A DNA stretch of 64,000 bases, taken from contig NZ_CP020952.1 in the NCBI RefSeq assembly GCF_000172795.2, positions 124,001 through 188,000 of the forward strand, read 5' to 3'. The translations under genes and the position numbers were made by a program. Below are positions 9,196-17,309 of the stretch, in pieces. Origin of the DNA: Rhizobium sp. CIAT894. Its GTDB lineage: Bacteria > Pseudomonadota > Alphaproteobacteria > Rhizobiales > Rhizobiaceae. The stretch's first letter is position 1. The number at the start of each line of letters is the position of its first letter. The notes under the pieces were generated by a model, which was not told the DNA's origin, did not search any database, and saw only the letters and a program-made list of their open reading frames with translations.

Positions 9196-9912
9196 ATGAG
9201 CGGCCTATCCGAAATCAGCGTCGAGAACCTTATCGTCGAGCGCGGCGGCAAGCGTGTCATTCACGACATCTCCTTTTCGGTCACAGCCGGCAAGGTGACG
9301 GCATTGCTCGGCGCCAACGGAGCCGGCAAATCGAGCACGGTCATGGCTATGGCGGGTGTCTTGCCGCGCGCCGGCTCGGTGCGCCTCGGCGGCGGCGTCC
9401 TCGAAGGCTTTTCGCCCGATCGTATTCGCCGTGCCGGCCTTGCGCTCGTTCCCGAAGGCCATCGCGTGCTCGGGCAGCTTTCCGTGGAAGACAATATCCT
9501 TGTCGCTGCGCTCGAACCCTCGGCAGCGGCGCGCCGGCAAGGGCTGGAGCGTGCCTATGAGATCTTCCCCGAGCTTGCCGAGCGGCGCCGTCAATCGGCC
9601 TCGGATCTTTCCGGCGGCCAGAAGCAGATGGTGGCGATGGCGCAGGCCTTTGTCGCCAAACCGCGTTTCATGATCGTCGACGAGCTTTCGCTCGGGCTGG
9701 CGCCCGCCGTCGTCAAGCGTCTGGCCGAAGCGCTGAAGATTGCCGCCGCCAGCGGCATCGGCGTGCTGCTGATCGAGCAGTTCGCCAATCTCGCGCTCGA
9801 TCTCGCCGATCAGGCTCTTGTGCTCGAGCGCGGACGCCTCGTCTTTTCAGGCGCATCCGCGACCCTCAAGGCGCAGCCGGACATTCTCCACGGCGCCTAT
9901 CTCGCAAGCTGA
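9196..9912 (+). CDS. Liv-type ABC transporter ATP-binding protein (LivF family)
   Basis: The 238-residue ATPase has Walker A LLGANGAGKSS (about 36-46), signature LSGGQKQMVAMAQAF, Walker B FMIVDELSLGLAP and the short FANLALDLADQALVLERGR tail typical of LivF. ATG 9196 lies one base after the LivG stop. Together with the two permeases and binding protein it completes a five-gene importer; the AraC regulator gene that follows begins 12 bases after its stop and probably belongs to the same transcript. Confidence 0.9.
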   Translation: MSGLSEISVENLIVERGGKRVIHDISFSVTAGKVTALLGANGAGKSSTVMAMAGVLPRAGSVRLGGGVLEGFSPDRIRRAGLALVPEGHRVLGQLSVEDNILVAALEPSAAARRQGLERAYEIFPELAERRRQSASDLSGGQKQMVAMAQAFVAKPRFMIVDELSLGLAPAVVKRLAEALKIAAASGIGVLLIEQFANLALDLADQALVLERGRLVFSGASATLKAQPDILHGAYLAS

Positions 9913-9924
9913 AACGAAGGCTCT

Positions 9925-10872
9925 ATGATGGCTTCAGCACTTCATAAGTCCATCGAGAGCGCCAGCGGGCGGGAGTTCGCCGGGCTCGCCCGCAACCTGT
10001 TCGGAAATGTCCGCCTCGAATTCGGTGCCGCCGACGAGAAAAGGAGCCGGATGGTGTCGGCCATGCTGGGCGCTTGCCGGCTGACGCGGCTGGAGGTGGA
10101 TCGGCATATCGTCTTCGGCGAACATGCGACGGCCGGGCCGGACGATCCGGATTCGATCAAACTGCTGGTGCAGACGGAAGGCGACGCCTGCCTTGACCAG
10201 GGCGGGCTGCATGCGCCGATTTCGGCCGATGCGCTCGTCATCTACGATCCCAGCCGTCCCTATATGCTGACGAACAGCACGCCGGTTCGTCAGCTGCTGT
10301 TGCAACTGCCGCGCCATGCGCTGCCGCATGCGGCCATCGAGCGGCTGACGAGGCCGTTCACGGCGCATGCCGAATATGACGGCATGTGCCGTATCCTGCT
10401 GTCGCTGATGGATTCGACCATGCATGAGATCGGCCATCTCGACGCGGCGCGGCGCTCGAGCGTCGGCCAGACCATGGTCGATCTCGTCCGCACCATGATC
10501 GGCGCCGATCTCCAGCAGGCGCGGCCGATCGCCAATCCGCTGGATCTGCTGTTGCAGCGCATCAAGATTTTCATCGAAAGCGAGCTTGCCCGCCCGGATC
10601 TGAGCGTCACCATGATCGCGCGCCGCATGGGCTGCTCGGTGCGCTACATCTACCGCGCATTCGAGGTCGAATGCCTGACGCCTTCGGATTACATCTGGGA
10701 TCTGCGCCTGCAGAAGGCGGCGGCGCGATTGCGGGACGCCGGCGGCTATGCCGGCGAAATATCCGGGATCGCCTTCGCGCTCGGCTTTTCCTCCAGCGCG
10801 CATTTTTCGAGAGCCTTCCGCCATCGCTACGGCCTTTCGCCGTCGCAATGGCGCAAGGCCCGGATTTCGTAG
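9925..10872 (+). CDS. AraC-family transcriptional regulator
   Basis: The 315-residue product has an N-terminal AraC_binding_2-like region (DALVIYDPSRPYMLTNSTPV) and a C-terminal double HTH from about residue 210, with VTMIARRMGCSVRYIYRAF and ISGIAFALGFSSSAHFSRAF. It lies 12 bases after the LivF-type gene on the same strand, so it is likely the local regulator of the transporter/oxidoreductase operon. It is the second regulator of this class around the operon, with one at each end. The inducer is unknown. Confidence 0.8.
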   Translation: MMASALHKSIESASGREFAGLARNLFGNVRLEFGAADEKRSRMVSAMLGACRLTRLEVDRHIVFGEHATAGPDDPDSIKLLVQTEGDACLDQGGLHAPISADALVIYDPSRPYMLTNSTPVRQLLLQLPRHALPHAAIERLTRPFTAHAEYDGMCRILLSLMDSTMHEIGHLDAARRSSVGQTMVDLVRTMIGADLQQARPIANPLDLLLQRIKIFIESELARPDLSVTMIARRMGCSVRYIYRAFEVECLTPSDYIWDLRLQKAAARLRDAGGYAGEISGIAFALGFSSSAHFSRAFRHRYGLSPSQWRKARIS

Positions 10873-10901
10873 CAGGCGGCCCGGGCCGGGCCAGCTCGAT
10901 T

Positions 10902-11291
10902 TCATCGCATGGACTCGTCTACCCGCAGCGTATCCGTGAACTGTTCGAAACGGCGGATCTTGTCTCCGGACACGCCCCAGACATGCACGACGCGGGCCTT
11001 GAAGGCCTTGCCCGTTCGCTTGTGCGTGCCGCTATAGTCGCCGACCCCGACGACCTCGTCGCCGGCATCGAGCAGACGCTCCAGCTTGAAGGTGTATCCC
11101 TCGAAAGCCTGGCCAAGCGCCTGGAAGACGTTCTCGAAGACTTCCTGCGGGCCGACATAGGTGCCGGCGCAGGGAAAGCCGTCCATCTCCGTCCAGCGGC
11201 AGTCGGGCGCGATGTCGGCAAGCATACCATCCATGTCGCGGCGGTCGTTGGCCTGGTAATGGGCCTTTACGATATCGAAAGCTCTGCGCAT
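10902..11291 (-). CDS. SnoaL-like / NTF2-fold small protein
   Basis: The 129-residue product has the SnoaL-like alpha+beta pattern: an N-terminal helix IVKAHYQANDRRDMDGMLADI, then GTYVGPQEVFENVF and the strand FKARVVHVWGVSGDKIRRFEQF. Such proteins act as small cyclases, isomerases or ligand-binding subunits; no catalytic assignment is possible from sequence. It is the last gene of the minus-strand operon, seven bases after the MoaF-family gene, and may act on a product of the SDR/MoaF pair. It converges with the AraC gene (29-base gap). Confidence 0.72.
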   Translation of the reverse strand: MRRAFDIVKAHYQANDRRDMDGMLADIAPDCRWTEMDGFPCAGTYVGPQEVFENVFQALGQAFEGYTFKLERLLDAGDEVVGVGDYSGTHKRTGKAFKARVVHVWGVSGDKIRRFEQFTDTLRVDESMR

Positions 11292-11298
11292 TGCGTCC

Positions 11299-12078
11299 TC
11301 ACACTGGTTCCTGGCCGGGCAGGTAATAGGTCATCGATGCCTTGCGGATGAAGGCGCCGGCGGGGCTGTTCTGTATCCGGCCGTCCCCGGTGATGCCGAG
11401 GAATTTGCCTGTCGATCGCATGTCGTTGAAATTGTAGAAGAAGGTAGAGGCGACCGGGATTTTGAATTCCCGGAAGGTGAAGATGTAGAGGTTTTCGTCG
11501 AACTTGTAGGTGGTGGCGAGATCGACGTCGCCATGGCCGCGCTGGACGCCGACGAGGCATTGCCAGGCATAGCGCTGCGACGAGAGATAGGTGTGCTCGT
11601 AGACGTGATTGGGACTGTAGGTGAAATGCGCCCTCAGCCCGATGAGGTCGCGGCTTTCGTGCGGCACCGGCCCGCTCGCCGCACCACCTTCGATGACGCC
11701 CGGCCGGAAGATCTGCGCCACCTGCGGTTCGCCGACCGCGTCCTTGGCATCGCGGACGATGGAATAGATGGAAAGCGCGCGGCGCGTCTCGATATTGAGG
11801 ATCAGCGTTTCGGCTTCCCTGGGCCGCCCGGCAAAGACCACTTCGACGAAATAGGCTTTCGGCGCGACTTCGATCACCTCGGCCTTGTCGGTGGCGCCAT
11901 CCTTGCCGTCCGACCATTTGACCTCGCTCTTGGCGAAAGAAAGCTCAAGGCTGCGGCCATCGGCAAAGACGATCTTGTGGGACGCGCCGGCCAGCACATC
12001 GGTTGCGGGCAGACGGTTCGTGTCGATGCCATAGGCGAATTCGTCGTAGGTTTTCCAATCCTTCGGATTCTCGTTCAT
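11299..12078 (-). CDS. MoaF-family protein (monoamine-operon type)
   Basis: The 259-residue product matches the two-part MoaF fold: an N-terminal half (IVFADGRSLELSFAKSEVKW, with a repeated lipocalin-like strand pattern) and a C-terminal half (FDENLYIFTFREFKIPVAST). ATG 12078 is chosen because GAGGAGGAAATTCCG precedes it; an upstream in-frame ATG at 12108 would overlap the SDR stop and lacks such an RBS. Databases often call this family molybdenum cofactor protein F, but the name comes from the monoamine-regulated moaEF operon of Klebsiella as I recall it. The SDR gene directly upstream reproduces that pairing. Biochemical role unknown. Confidence 0.75.
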   Translation of the reverse strand: MNENPKDWKTYDEFAYGIDTNRLPATDVLAGASHKIVFADGRSLELSFAKSEVKWSDGKDGATDKAEVIEVAPKAYFVEVVFAGRPREAETLILNIETRRALSIYSIVRDAKDAVGEPQVAQIFRPGVIEGGAASGPVPHESRDLIGLRAHFTYSPNHVYEHTYLSSQRYAWQCLVGVQRGHGDVDLATTYKFDENLYIFTFREFKIPVASTFFYNFNDMRSTGKFLGITGDGRIQNSPAGAFIRKASMTYYLPGQEPV

Positions 12079-12097
12079 CGGAATTTCCTCCTCTTCA

Positions 12098-12886
12098 TCA
12101 TTGTGCAAAGGCGAGGGTCGGCAGATCGACCGTGCCGGCCCCGCCGTCGACGGTCAGGATCGCGCCGTTGATCATCGAGGCCTCCGCCGAGGCCAGAAAG
12201 CAGACGGCATTGGCGACATCCTCGGCACTTGCCGGGCGGCCGAGCGGCACATCCTTGGTGACGAGCGCATAGGCTTCTTCGACGCTCTTCAGCTTGAACT
12301 TATCGACGATGACCTGCATCTGCTCGTCGGCCATCGCAGTCGTCACCCAGCCTGGGCAGACGGAATTGGTGCGCACGCCCTTGCGGCCATAATCGCGCGC
12401 CAGCGATTTCGCGAGCCCGATACAGCCGTGCTTCATGGTGACGTAGCCCGCCGCATCCGGCCCGGCAAAGAGCCCGGCGATCGAGGCGAGGACAACGATG
12501 TTGCCGCGGCTCCTGATGAGATGGGGTAGGGATTCACGGGCGCTGACGAAGGCGGTGTTGAGATTGAGGCGGACGGCGAGATCCCAGGTCTCATCGGACA
12601 TGCTGACGGTCGGGCCGACACCGTGGCCGCCGGCATTGGCGATCAGAATATCGAGGCCGCCGAAAGTTTCGACGACCGTTTCGAGCGCGGCCCGCATCGC
12701 AACGCCGTCAGCCGCATCGGCAGCGATGACAGTGGCGCCGATCTCATCGGCGACGGCGCGAAGCGGTTCGGGGCGCCGCCCGACGAGTGCGACATTGCCG
12801 CCCTCCTGCCGAATACGGCGGGCGACCGCAGCACCAATGCCGGTGCCGCCGCCGGTGATCAGGGCTGTCTTCTTGTTGAAACGCAT
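12098..12886 (-). CDS. Short-chain dehydrogenase/reductase (MoaE-like)
   Basis: The 262-residue NAD(P)-dependent oxidoreductase has the TGGGTGIG cofactor motif (11-18), NAG at 84-86, catalytic Ser135 and the Tyr148-xxx-Lys152 pair, and a C-terminal GAILTVDGGAG. A strong AAGGAGGAGG lies before ATG 12886. The gene sits 126 bases downstream of hpaI and 19 bases upstream of the MoaF-family gene. That layout suggests a role in feeding or side-branching 4-hydroxyphenylacetate metabolism, possibly for aromatic amine-derived compounds. The substrate is not known. Confidence 0.87.
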   Translation of the reverse strand: MRFNKKTALITGGGTGIGAAVARRIRQEGGNVALVGRRPEPLRAVADEIGATVIAADAADGVAMRAALETVVETFGGLDILIANAGGHGVGPTVSMSDETWDLAVRLNLNTAFVSARESLPHLIRSRGNIVVLASIAGLFAGPDAAGYVTMKHGCIGLAKSLARDYGRKGVRTNSVCPGWVTTAMADEQMQVIVDKFKLKSVEEAYALVTKDVPLGRPASAEDVANAVCFLASAEASMINGAILTVDGGAGTVDLPTLAFAQ

Positions 12887-12901
12887 GTTTCCTCCTCCTT
12901 A

Positions 12902-12928
12902 GCCTTTCGATCATCATGGTCGAAAGGC
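12902..12928. promoter_or_regulatory. 9-bp hairpin immediately 5' of the SDR ribosome binding site
   Basis: GCCTTTCGA at 12902-12910 pairs perfectly with TCGAAAGGC at 12920-12928 around a 9-base loop. On the minus-strand message it ends about one base before TAAGGAGG, the RBS of the SDR gene. It could be a processing or protective stem inside the operon or a weak terminator with reinitiation. Nothing else is visible in the 126-base gap 12887-13012. Confidence 0.55.
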
Positions 12929-13012
12929 CGGGAGGCGTCCTGTCCACCCGTGCAGTCCGTTTTGACTGAGCGTGCAAAACGATGGGATGCGGTGTGGAAA
13001 TGGCGTCTTTGG

Positions 13013-13819
13013 TCAGTAGACCTTCACGTCGCCTGCCGGCTTGGCGGCTTCGGCCTTGTGGAAGTCCTCGAGCAGCTTGGCCGTGGCATTGGCCAGCAGC
13101 ATGACGTCGTTGCCGATCGCGACGAAGGTGGCGCCGAGTTCGAGATAGCGCTTGGAGAGGGCGAGATCGCCGATCAGGATGCCGGCGGCCTTGCCGTGCG
13201 ACTGGATCCTGGCAAGCGCCTTTTCGACTTCCGCCTGCACTTCGGGTGCACCGGGCCTGCCGAGATAGCCCATGTCGGCGGCGAGATCGGACGGACCGAT
13301 GAAGACGCCGTCGACGCCCTCGGTCGTCGCGATCGCGTCGAGCGCTGCGAGCCCGGCGCGGCTTTCCACCTGCAGCAGCAGGCAGATCTCGTTATTGGCC
13401 GTCTGGAGATAATCGGGAATGCGGTTGAAATCGGAGGCGCGGGCAAGGGCCGCGCCGACGCCGCGCACGCCCTGCGGCGGATAGCGCACGGCGCGGACCA
13501 TGGCTTCGGCCATCTCCCCGCTGTCGACCATCGGAATGAGCAGCGTCTGCGCGCCGATATCGAGCATCTGCTTGATGATCCAGGTCTCGCCGATGGGCGG
13601 ACGGATCACCGCATGGCTTGCCGATCCCTTCATCGCCTGCAGCTGCGAGGCAAGCAGCGGCACGTCGTTCGGCGCATGTTCGGCATCGAGCAGCAGCCAG
13701 TCATAACCGGCGCCGGCGCAGATTTCGACCGTGTAGGGACTGGCGAGCGCCTGCCAGAGGCCGATCTGCGCCCGCCCCTCTTTCAGGGCTTGCTTGAAGA
13801 GGTTCTTGGGCGCCGGCAT
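13013..13819 (-). CDS. hpaI: 4-hydroxy-2-oxoheptane-1,7-dioate aldolase (HpaI/HpcH class II aldolase)
   Basis: The 268-residue cytosolic metal-dependent aldolase splits 4-hydroxy-2-oxoheptanedioate into pyruvate and succinate semialdehyde. Residues equivalent to the Escherichia coli active site are visible with a constant +3 offset: His48 in LLLDAEHAP, Arg73 in VIRPP, Gln150 and the metal-binding Glu152 in LLQVESR, and Asp178 in GPSDLAAD. AAGGAGTG precedes ATG 13819, 12 bases after the hpaH stop. The succinate semialdehyde it releases would be used by the gabD product of the same operon. Confidence 0.93.
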   Translation of the reverse strand: MPAPKNLFKQALKEGRAQIGLWQALASPYTVEICAGAGYDWLLLDAEHAPNDVPLLASQLQAMKGSASHAVIRPPIGETWIIKQMLDIGAQTLLIPMVDSGEMAEAMVRAVRYPPQGVRGVGAALARASDFNRIPDYLQTANNEICLLLQVESRAGLAALDAIATTEGVDGVFIGPSDLAADMGYLGRPGAPEVQAEVEKALARIQSHGKAAGILIGDLALSKRYLELGATFVAIGNDVMLLANATAKLLEDFHKAEAAKPAGDVKVY

Positions 13820-13831
13820 GTTTTCACTCCT

Positions 13832-14635
13832 TCATGCAAAATAGAGGCTGACCGAGCCGTAGGGGCCGAAATCGGCATGGATGGTGTCGCCGTGCCGCGC
13901 CTCGATCGGACGGATGAATGAACCAGCCAGCACGATCTGTCCAGCCTCGATCCCATCGCCATATTGCGCGAGCCGGTTGGCGAGCCAAGCGACGCCGCGG
14001 GCAGGCTGGTTGAGAACGCCGGCGCCGAGCCCCGTCTCCTCGACCTCGGCATTGCGGCTGACGATCGCGCCCATCCAGCGCATGTCGATCTGATCGGGCC
14101 GCACCGCCCGCCCGCCGGTGACGATGCCGGCATTGGCGGCATTGTCGGAGATGGTATCGACGATGGTGCGCGCCTTCTTCGTCTCCGGCTCGACGCGCAG
14201 GATACGGGTGTCGAGGATCTCAAGCGCCGGGGTCACGTAGTCGGTGGCATTCAGCACATCGAAGATCGAGATGCCGGGACCTTTCAGCGGCGCCTTCATC
14301 ACGAAGGCGATTTCCGCCTCGATGCGCGGCTGGATGAAGCGGTCGGCCGGCACGGTCGCGCCGTCTTCGAAGACCATATCGTCGAAGAGCACCCCGGAAT
14401 CGGGGATGTCAATGTTGAGCGCATATTGCATCGCCTTCGACGTCAGCCCGATCTTCCAGCCGATCGGCTTGCGGCCGCTTGCGATCTTCTTCTTCACCCA
14501 GGCGCTCTGGACCGCATAGGCGTCATCCATCGTCATGCCGGGATGTCTCAGCGACAGGAGCCCGGTCTGAACACGCGTCCGCTCGGCCTCGTCAAGGCTC
14601 GTTGCTGCCTGTTCGATCTCATTTGACGTCAGCAT
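13832..14635 (-). CDS. hpaH: 2-oxo-hept-3-ene-1,7-dioate hydratase
   Basis: The 267-residue product belongs to the hydratase/decarboxylase (MhpD) branch of the FAH superfamily. It has [20 protein letters not shown] near residue 40, IGLTSKAMQ, the acidic cluster [14 protein letters not shown] and [15 protein letters not shown]. The enzyme hydrates 2-oxohept-3-enedioate before aldol cleavage by HpaI, whose gene follows. The start lies one base after the FAH-family stop, implying translational coupling. Length agrees with E. coli HpaH. Confidence 0.92.
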   Translation of the reverse strand: MLTSNEIEQAATSLDEAERTRVQTGLLSLRHPGMTMDDAYAVQSAWVKKKIASGRKPIGWKIGLTSKAMQYALNIDIPDSGVLFDDMVFEDGATVPADRFIQPRIEAEIAFVMKAPLKGPGISIFDVLNATDYVTPALEILDTRILRVEPETKKARTIVDTISDNAANAGIVTGGRAVRPDQIDMRWMGAIVSRNAEVEETGLGAGVLNQPARGVAWLANRLAQYGDGIEAGQIVLAGSFIRPIEARHGDTIHADFGPYGSVSLYFA

Positions 14636-14636
14636 C

Positions 14637-15506
14637 TCACACCTCGTCGGCGATGGTGTTCTTCAGGATGCCGAGACCGTCGGCCTCGACTTCGACGACA
14701 TCGCCTGGCTTCAGCCAGATCGGCGGGTCGAAGCGGGCGCCGGCGCCCGTCGGCGTACCGGTGACGATGACATCGCCCGGAACCAGCGTGGTGAAGGTGG
14801 AGATGTAATTGATGATTTTGCGGAACGAGAAGATCATCCGGCTGGTGCGGTCGCTTTGGCGCACCTCGCCGTTTACGCGGGTTTCGAGCTTGATGTCTTC
14901 CAACTGAGCGGCGTCGGTGAAGGGGATCAGCCATGGACCGATCGCGCCGGTGCGATCGAAATTCTTGCCCTGGGTGACGTTGAACTTGGCATGGCGCACC
15001 CAGTCGCGGATCGTGCCCTCGTTGCAGAGCGACAAGGCGGCGATGTGGGAAAGGGCATCGGCTTCGGCAATCCGCCGGCCGCCCTTGCCGATGACGATGA
15101 CGATCTCGCCCTCATAATCGAGCTGCGGGCTTTCCGGCGGCCGGACCAGCGGTTCGCCGTGGCCGGTGAAGGAGCGGAGAAAACGGATGAAGAGCGAGGG
15201 ATTGGAAGGGGCTGTCTGGCCGTCCTTATATTCCTCGTTGCGGTCGGGGAAATTAACCCCGACGCAGATGATCTTTTCCGGCGAGGGAATAGGAATTTCG
15301 AAGCGGATTTCGTCAAGGGCGAAATCCGGCTTCAGTGCTTTGCTTTCCTCGGCGAGTTGGGCGAGGCGACCTGCCTCGACCACTTCGCGTAAGGTTGCCC
15401 AGGTCGCGCCATGGCGAGCCCAGAGGTCTATGACACCGCCCTCGACGGCAAGCCCATAGCCATGATGGCCGTTTCTGGAAAATGACAGGAATCGTGGATG
15501 GGTCAT
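14637..15506 (-). CDS. Fumarylacetoacetate hydrolase-family protein, likely HpaG (OPET decarboxylase / HHDD isomerase)
   Basis: The 289-residue product has the FAH C-terminal domain: IPIPSPEKIICVGVNFPDRN, metal ligands in LDYEGEIVIVIGKGGR, then NVTQGKNFDRTGAIGPWL and GDVIVTGTPTGAGA. By position it should decarboxylate 5-oxopent-3-ene-1,2,5-tricarboxylate and isomerise the product. E. coli HpaG does this with two fused FAH domains, while this protein has one FAH domain with a short N-terminal region. Whether it does both steps is not clear. No second FAH decarboxylase is seen in the window. It lies between gabD and hpaH in the operon. Confidence 0.8.
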   Translation of the reverse strand: MTHPRFLSFSRNGHHGYGLAVEGGVIDLWARHGATWATLREVVEAGRLAQLAEESKALKPDFALDEIRFEIPIPSPEKIICVGVNFPDRNEEYKDGQTAPSNPSLFIRFLRSFTGHGEPLVRPPESPQLDYEGEIVIVIGKGGRRIAEADALSHIAALSLCNEGTIRDWVRHAKFNVTQGKNFDRTGAIGPWLIPFTDAAQLEDIKLETRVNGEVRQSDRTSRMIFSFRKIINYISTFTTLVPGDVIVTGTPTGAGARFDPPIWLKPGDVVEVEADGLGILKNTIADEV

Positions 15507-15533
15507 GCTTTGTCTCGGGCCTTTTTGCTGGCC

Positions 15534-16988
15534 TCAGGCGATGCCGCCGAGGCAGACATATTTGATTTCGGTGAATTCCTCGATGCCGTATTTCGAGCCT
15601 TCGCGGCCAAGACCGGAAAGCTTGACGCCGCCGAAGGGCGCTTCTGCCGTCGAGATCAGGCCGGTATTGACGCCGACCATGCCGTATTCCAGTGCTTCGG
15701 CCACCCGGAAGACGCGGGCGAGATCCTTGGCGTAGAAATAGGAGGCAAGGCCGAACTCGGTATCGTTGGCCTGGGCGATGACATCGGCCTCATCCTTGAA
15801 GCGGAAGAGGGGAGCGACCGGCCCGAACGTCTCTTCCTTGGCCACGGCCATGGCAGGGGTGACGTCGGCAAGCACGGTCGCCTCGTAGAAGCGCCCGCCG
15901 AGCGGGTGCCGCCGGCCGCCGGCAACGACGCGGCCGCCTTTGGCAAGCGCATCGGCGACATGTTCCTCGACCTTGGCAAGTGCCGACTCGTCGATCAGCG
16001 GGCCGAGATTGATGCCCTCGTCGAAGCCGTTGCCTGTTTTCAGCGCCCCGACAGCCTTCGAAAGTTTCTCGGCGAAGGCATCATAGACGCCCTCCTGGAC
16101 ATAGAGCCGGTTGGCGCAGACGCAGGTCTGGCCGTTGTTGCGGAATTTGGCGATCAGCGCGCCTTCAACGGCCGCATCGAGATCGGCATCGTCGAAGACG
16201 ATGAAGGGAGCGTTGCCGCCGAGCTCCAATCCGAGCTTTTTGATGGTCGGCGCGCTTTGTTTGTAGAGCTCGGCGCCGACCTCGGTCGAGCCGGTGAAGG
16301 TCAGCTTGCGCACGACCGGGCTTGCGGTCATTTCACCGCCGATGGCGCGCGCCGAACCGGTCAAGACGCTGAAGAGACCTTTGGGGAAACCGGCGCGTTC
16401 GCCAAGGATGGCGATGGCAATTGCTGAAAACGGCGTCTGCGAGGCCGGTTTCAGCACCATGGCGCAGCCGGCGGCAAAGGCCGGTCCCGCCTTGCGGGTG
16501 ATCATCGCATTGGGGAAATTCCACGGGGTGATGGCGGCGACGACACCGATCGGCTGCTTCATGACAAGGATGCGCTTGTCCTTCTGGTGGCCGGGAACGA
16601 TGTCGCCGTAGACGCGCCGCGCTTCCTCGGCGAACCATTCGATGAAGCTCGCGCCATAGGCGATCTCGCCCTTGGCCTCGGCCAGCGGCTTGCCCTGTTC
16701 CGCCGTCAGGATGCGGCCGAGATCGTCCTGATTGTCCATCATCAATTGGAACCAGCGCCTGAGGATGACCGACCTTTCCTTGGCGGTGTGGGCAGCCCAT
16801 TCCTTCTGCGCGACCTCCGCTGCAGCAATCGCTGCCTTGGTTTCGGCGGCCCCCAAATTGGGAACACGGCCGATGATCGTGCCGGTCGCCGGGTTGTCCA
16901 CCGCGATCGAATTGGATGGATCGGCTTCAATCCAATCTCCACCAACCAATGTGGCCTGGCGGAACAATGTTGCGTCCTTCAATTGCAT
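15534..16988 (-). CDS. gabD: Succinate-semialdehyde dehydrogenase (GabD family)
   Basis: The 484-residue aldehyde dehydrogenase has PWNFP, FTGSTEVG, Glu in LELGGNAPFIVF, catalytic Cys in NNGQTCVCANR and the GabD-type C-terminus FGGVKLSGLGREGSKYGIEE. The extra Cys two residues after the catalytic one is typical of succinate-semialdehyde dehydrogenases. ATG 16988 is chosen with AAGGAGACAG just upstream. In this operon it oxidises the succinate semialdehyde released by HpaI to succinate, which explains its presence between hpaD and the hpaG-like gene. Confidence 0.9.
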   Translation of the reverse strand: MQLKDATLFRQATLVGGDWIEADPSNSIAVDNPATGTIIGRVPNLGAAETKAAIAAAEVAQKEWAAHTAKERSVILRRWFQLMMDNQDDLGRILTAEQGKPLAEAKGEIAYGASFIEWFAEEARRVYGDIVPGHQKDKRILVMKQPIGVVAAITPWNFPNAMITRKAGPAFAAGCAMVLKPASQTPFSAIAIAILGERAGFPKGLFSVLTGSARAIGGEMTASPVVRKLTFTGSTEVGAELYKQSAPTIKKLGLELGGNAPFIVFDDADLDAAVEGALIAKFRNNGQTCVCANRLYVQEGVYDAFAEKLSKAVGALKTGNGFDEGINLGPLIDESALAKVEEHVADALAKGGRVVAGGRRHPLGGRFYEATVLADVTPAMAVAKEETFGPVAPLFRFKDEADVIAQANDTEFGLASYFYAKDLARVFRVAEALEYGMVGVNTGLISTAEAPFGGVKLSGLGREGSKYGIEEFTEIKYVCLGGIA

Positions 16989-17163
16989 GACTGTCTCCTT
17001 CGATAGACCATTTCCGTTTTTTTCAGGTCGCGGCGATGCTCTATCTCTTTTCGTGTTTGTGCAATCCGCCATGCAGTTTTGAGGGAATTGCATTTGCCAA
17101 CGCCAAACAGAGCCAGCGATTTTATTGGCTCTCAGATGTTGACAGCCTTCGCCTTTTACTCGG

Positions 17164-17242
17164 CGTCATCCTCGGCCTTGTGCCGAGGATCTGCTGCCCT
17201 ATCGACCGGAGGCAGATGCCCGGAACAAGCCCGAGCATGACG
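17164..17242. repeat. RIME-like palindromic intergenic element inside the hpa operon
   Basis: Two 31-base arms (17164-17194 and 17212-17242) are inverted repeats matching at 26 of 31 positions. Each arm is itself a hairpin (ATCCTCGGC and GCCGAGGAT in the left arm). This double-palindrome layout resembles Rhizobium intergenic mosaic elements. It occupies the 321-base gap between hpaD and gabD and produces spurious short ORFs on both strands. Nothing else is visible in that gap. Confidence 0.75.
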
Positions 17243-17309
17243 AAAGAGTGGTTAGCGAACTTGCCACCAATCTGAGAGCGGACGTTTTCGCCTGCTCCCG
17301 GGATAACAT

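Noticed and set aside
11299..12078. Molybdenum cofactor biosynthesis role for the MoaF-family protein
   Set aside because: The family name derives from a monoamine-regulated operon; no other Mo-cofactor genes are near.
12623..13921. 432-residue plus-strand frame
   Set aside because: It runs antisense to hpaI and the SDR start; both of those have full active sites and ribosome sites.
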